DNA of 64,000 nt, taken from NCBI RefSeq assembly GCF_015706575.1, contig NW_024037063.1, positions 18,228,927-18,292,926 on the forward strand, given 5' to 3'. Within the stretch, counting starts at the first letter, position 1, and each line of letters begins with the position of its first letter. Source of the DNA: Patiria miniata. Its lineage: Eukaryota > Echinodermata > Asteroidea > Valvatida > Asterinidae. Shown here piece by piece: positions 63,743 through 64,000 of this stretch. A program made the translations under genes and the position numbers. Below the pieces are notes generated by a model, which did no database searches, was not told the origin of the DNA, and saw only the letters and a list, made by a program, of their open reading frames with translations.

Positions 63743-63856
63743 ATTTTTGTGCTTAAAATTGATAGTTTAACTGCTGTGATGTGGGATATGGCATTTTTAA
63801 TCCGAGGGGGTTAAAAACGGCATATCCCACATCACAGCAGTCAATAATTGTTTTGT
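63743..63856. repeat. hairpin, ~110 bp, just inside ACK intron 8
   Basis: ACTGCTGTGATGTGGGATAT is inverted as ATATCCCACATCACAGCAGT around a short loop with GAGGGGGTT. It starts about 15 bp after the exon 8 donor. Same architecture as 58965-59075. Confidence 0.75.
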
Positions 63857-64000
63857 TATATCGTGCCATTAAGTCAAAAAGACAAAGAACTGTAACTTAC
63901 TGTGTGAGAAATAATAAATCAGTGCAGTGAAAAGTTTTGATGATTGCGAGCTTTTCTGCCAGACATGAGGCTAAGCAGCTGCACTTCTCAGTCACGAGGC

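Overview
This is animal (metazoan) genomic DNA. Coding exons are small (64 to 385 bp), split by canonical GT-AG introns of 0.5 to 8 kb, in an AT-rich background crowded with tRNA-derived SINEs, MITE-like inverted-repeat elements and minisatellites. Two gene families can be named, kazrin and the ACK/TNK non-receptor tyrosine kinases. Together with the repeat style (GTACATGTA runs, GACCTTGACC-type tandem arrays, abundant TIR elements) they suggest a marine invertebrate, perhaps an echinoderm, hemichordate or amphioxus. The species cannot be settled from the sequence alone.

Three protein-coding genes can be assembled exon by exon, with every splice phase agreeing. (1) At 4906-13640 on the + strand, a four-exon gene encodes a 356-aa protein that I do not recognise as a named family. 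It carries a close match to the YAP omega-loop that binds TEAD transcription factors (residues 133-146) and, about 105 residues later, a match to the YAP LxxLF helix (251-260). Its last coding segment is repeated four more times downstream of the stop codon. (2) At 49470-26060 on the - strand lies a complete kazrin gene: 14 coding exons, 820 aa, an N-terminal coiled coil and three C-terminal SAM domains. (3) At 54210-63729 on the + strand are the first eight coding exons of an ACK/TNK2-type tyrosine kinase: SAM-like N-terminus, full kinase domain and the start of the SH3 domain. It runs off the right edge.

Gene 1 and kazrin converge across about 12 kb of repeats. Kazrin and the kinase are head to head, with about 4.7 kb between their start codons.

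The rest is mostly mobile-element debris, often nested. It includes about nine copies of a TTAA-flanked element whose ends read CCCTAAC/GTTAGGG (piggyBac-like ends that imitate telomere repeats), a 1,025-bp almost perfect inverted repeat inside an older element, a 7 x ~144-bp tandem array with a Helentron-like tail, a ~1.4-kb minisatellite in the last kazrin intron, a ~1-kb minisatellite at 17.2-18.2 kb, at least ten tRNA-derived SINE pieces and one 5'-truncated LINE. No CRISPR, rRNA, intact tRNA or prokaryotic feature was seen. Kinship claims come from recognising motifs by eye, not from a database search.
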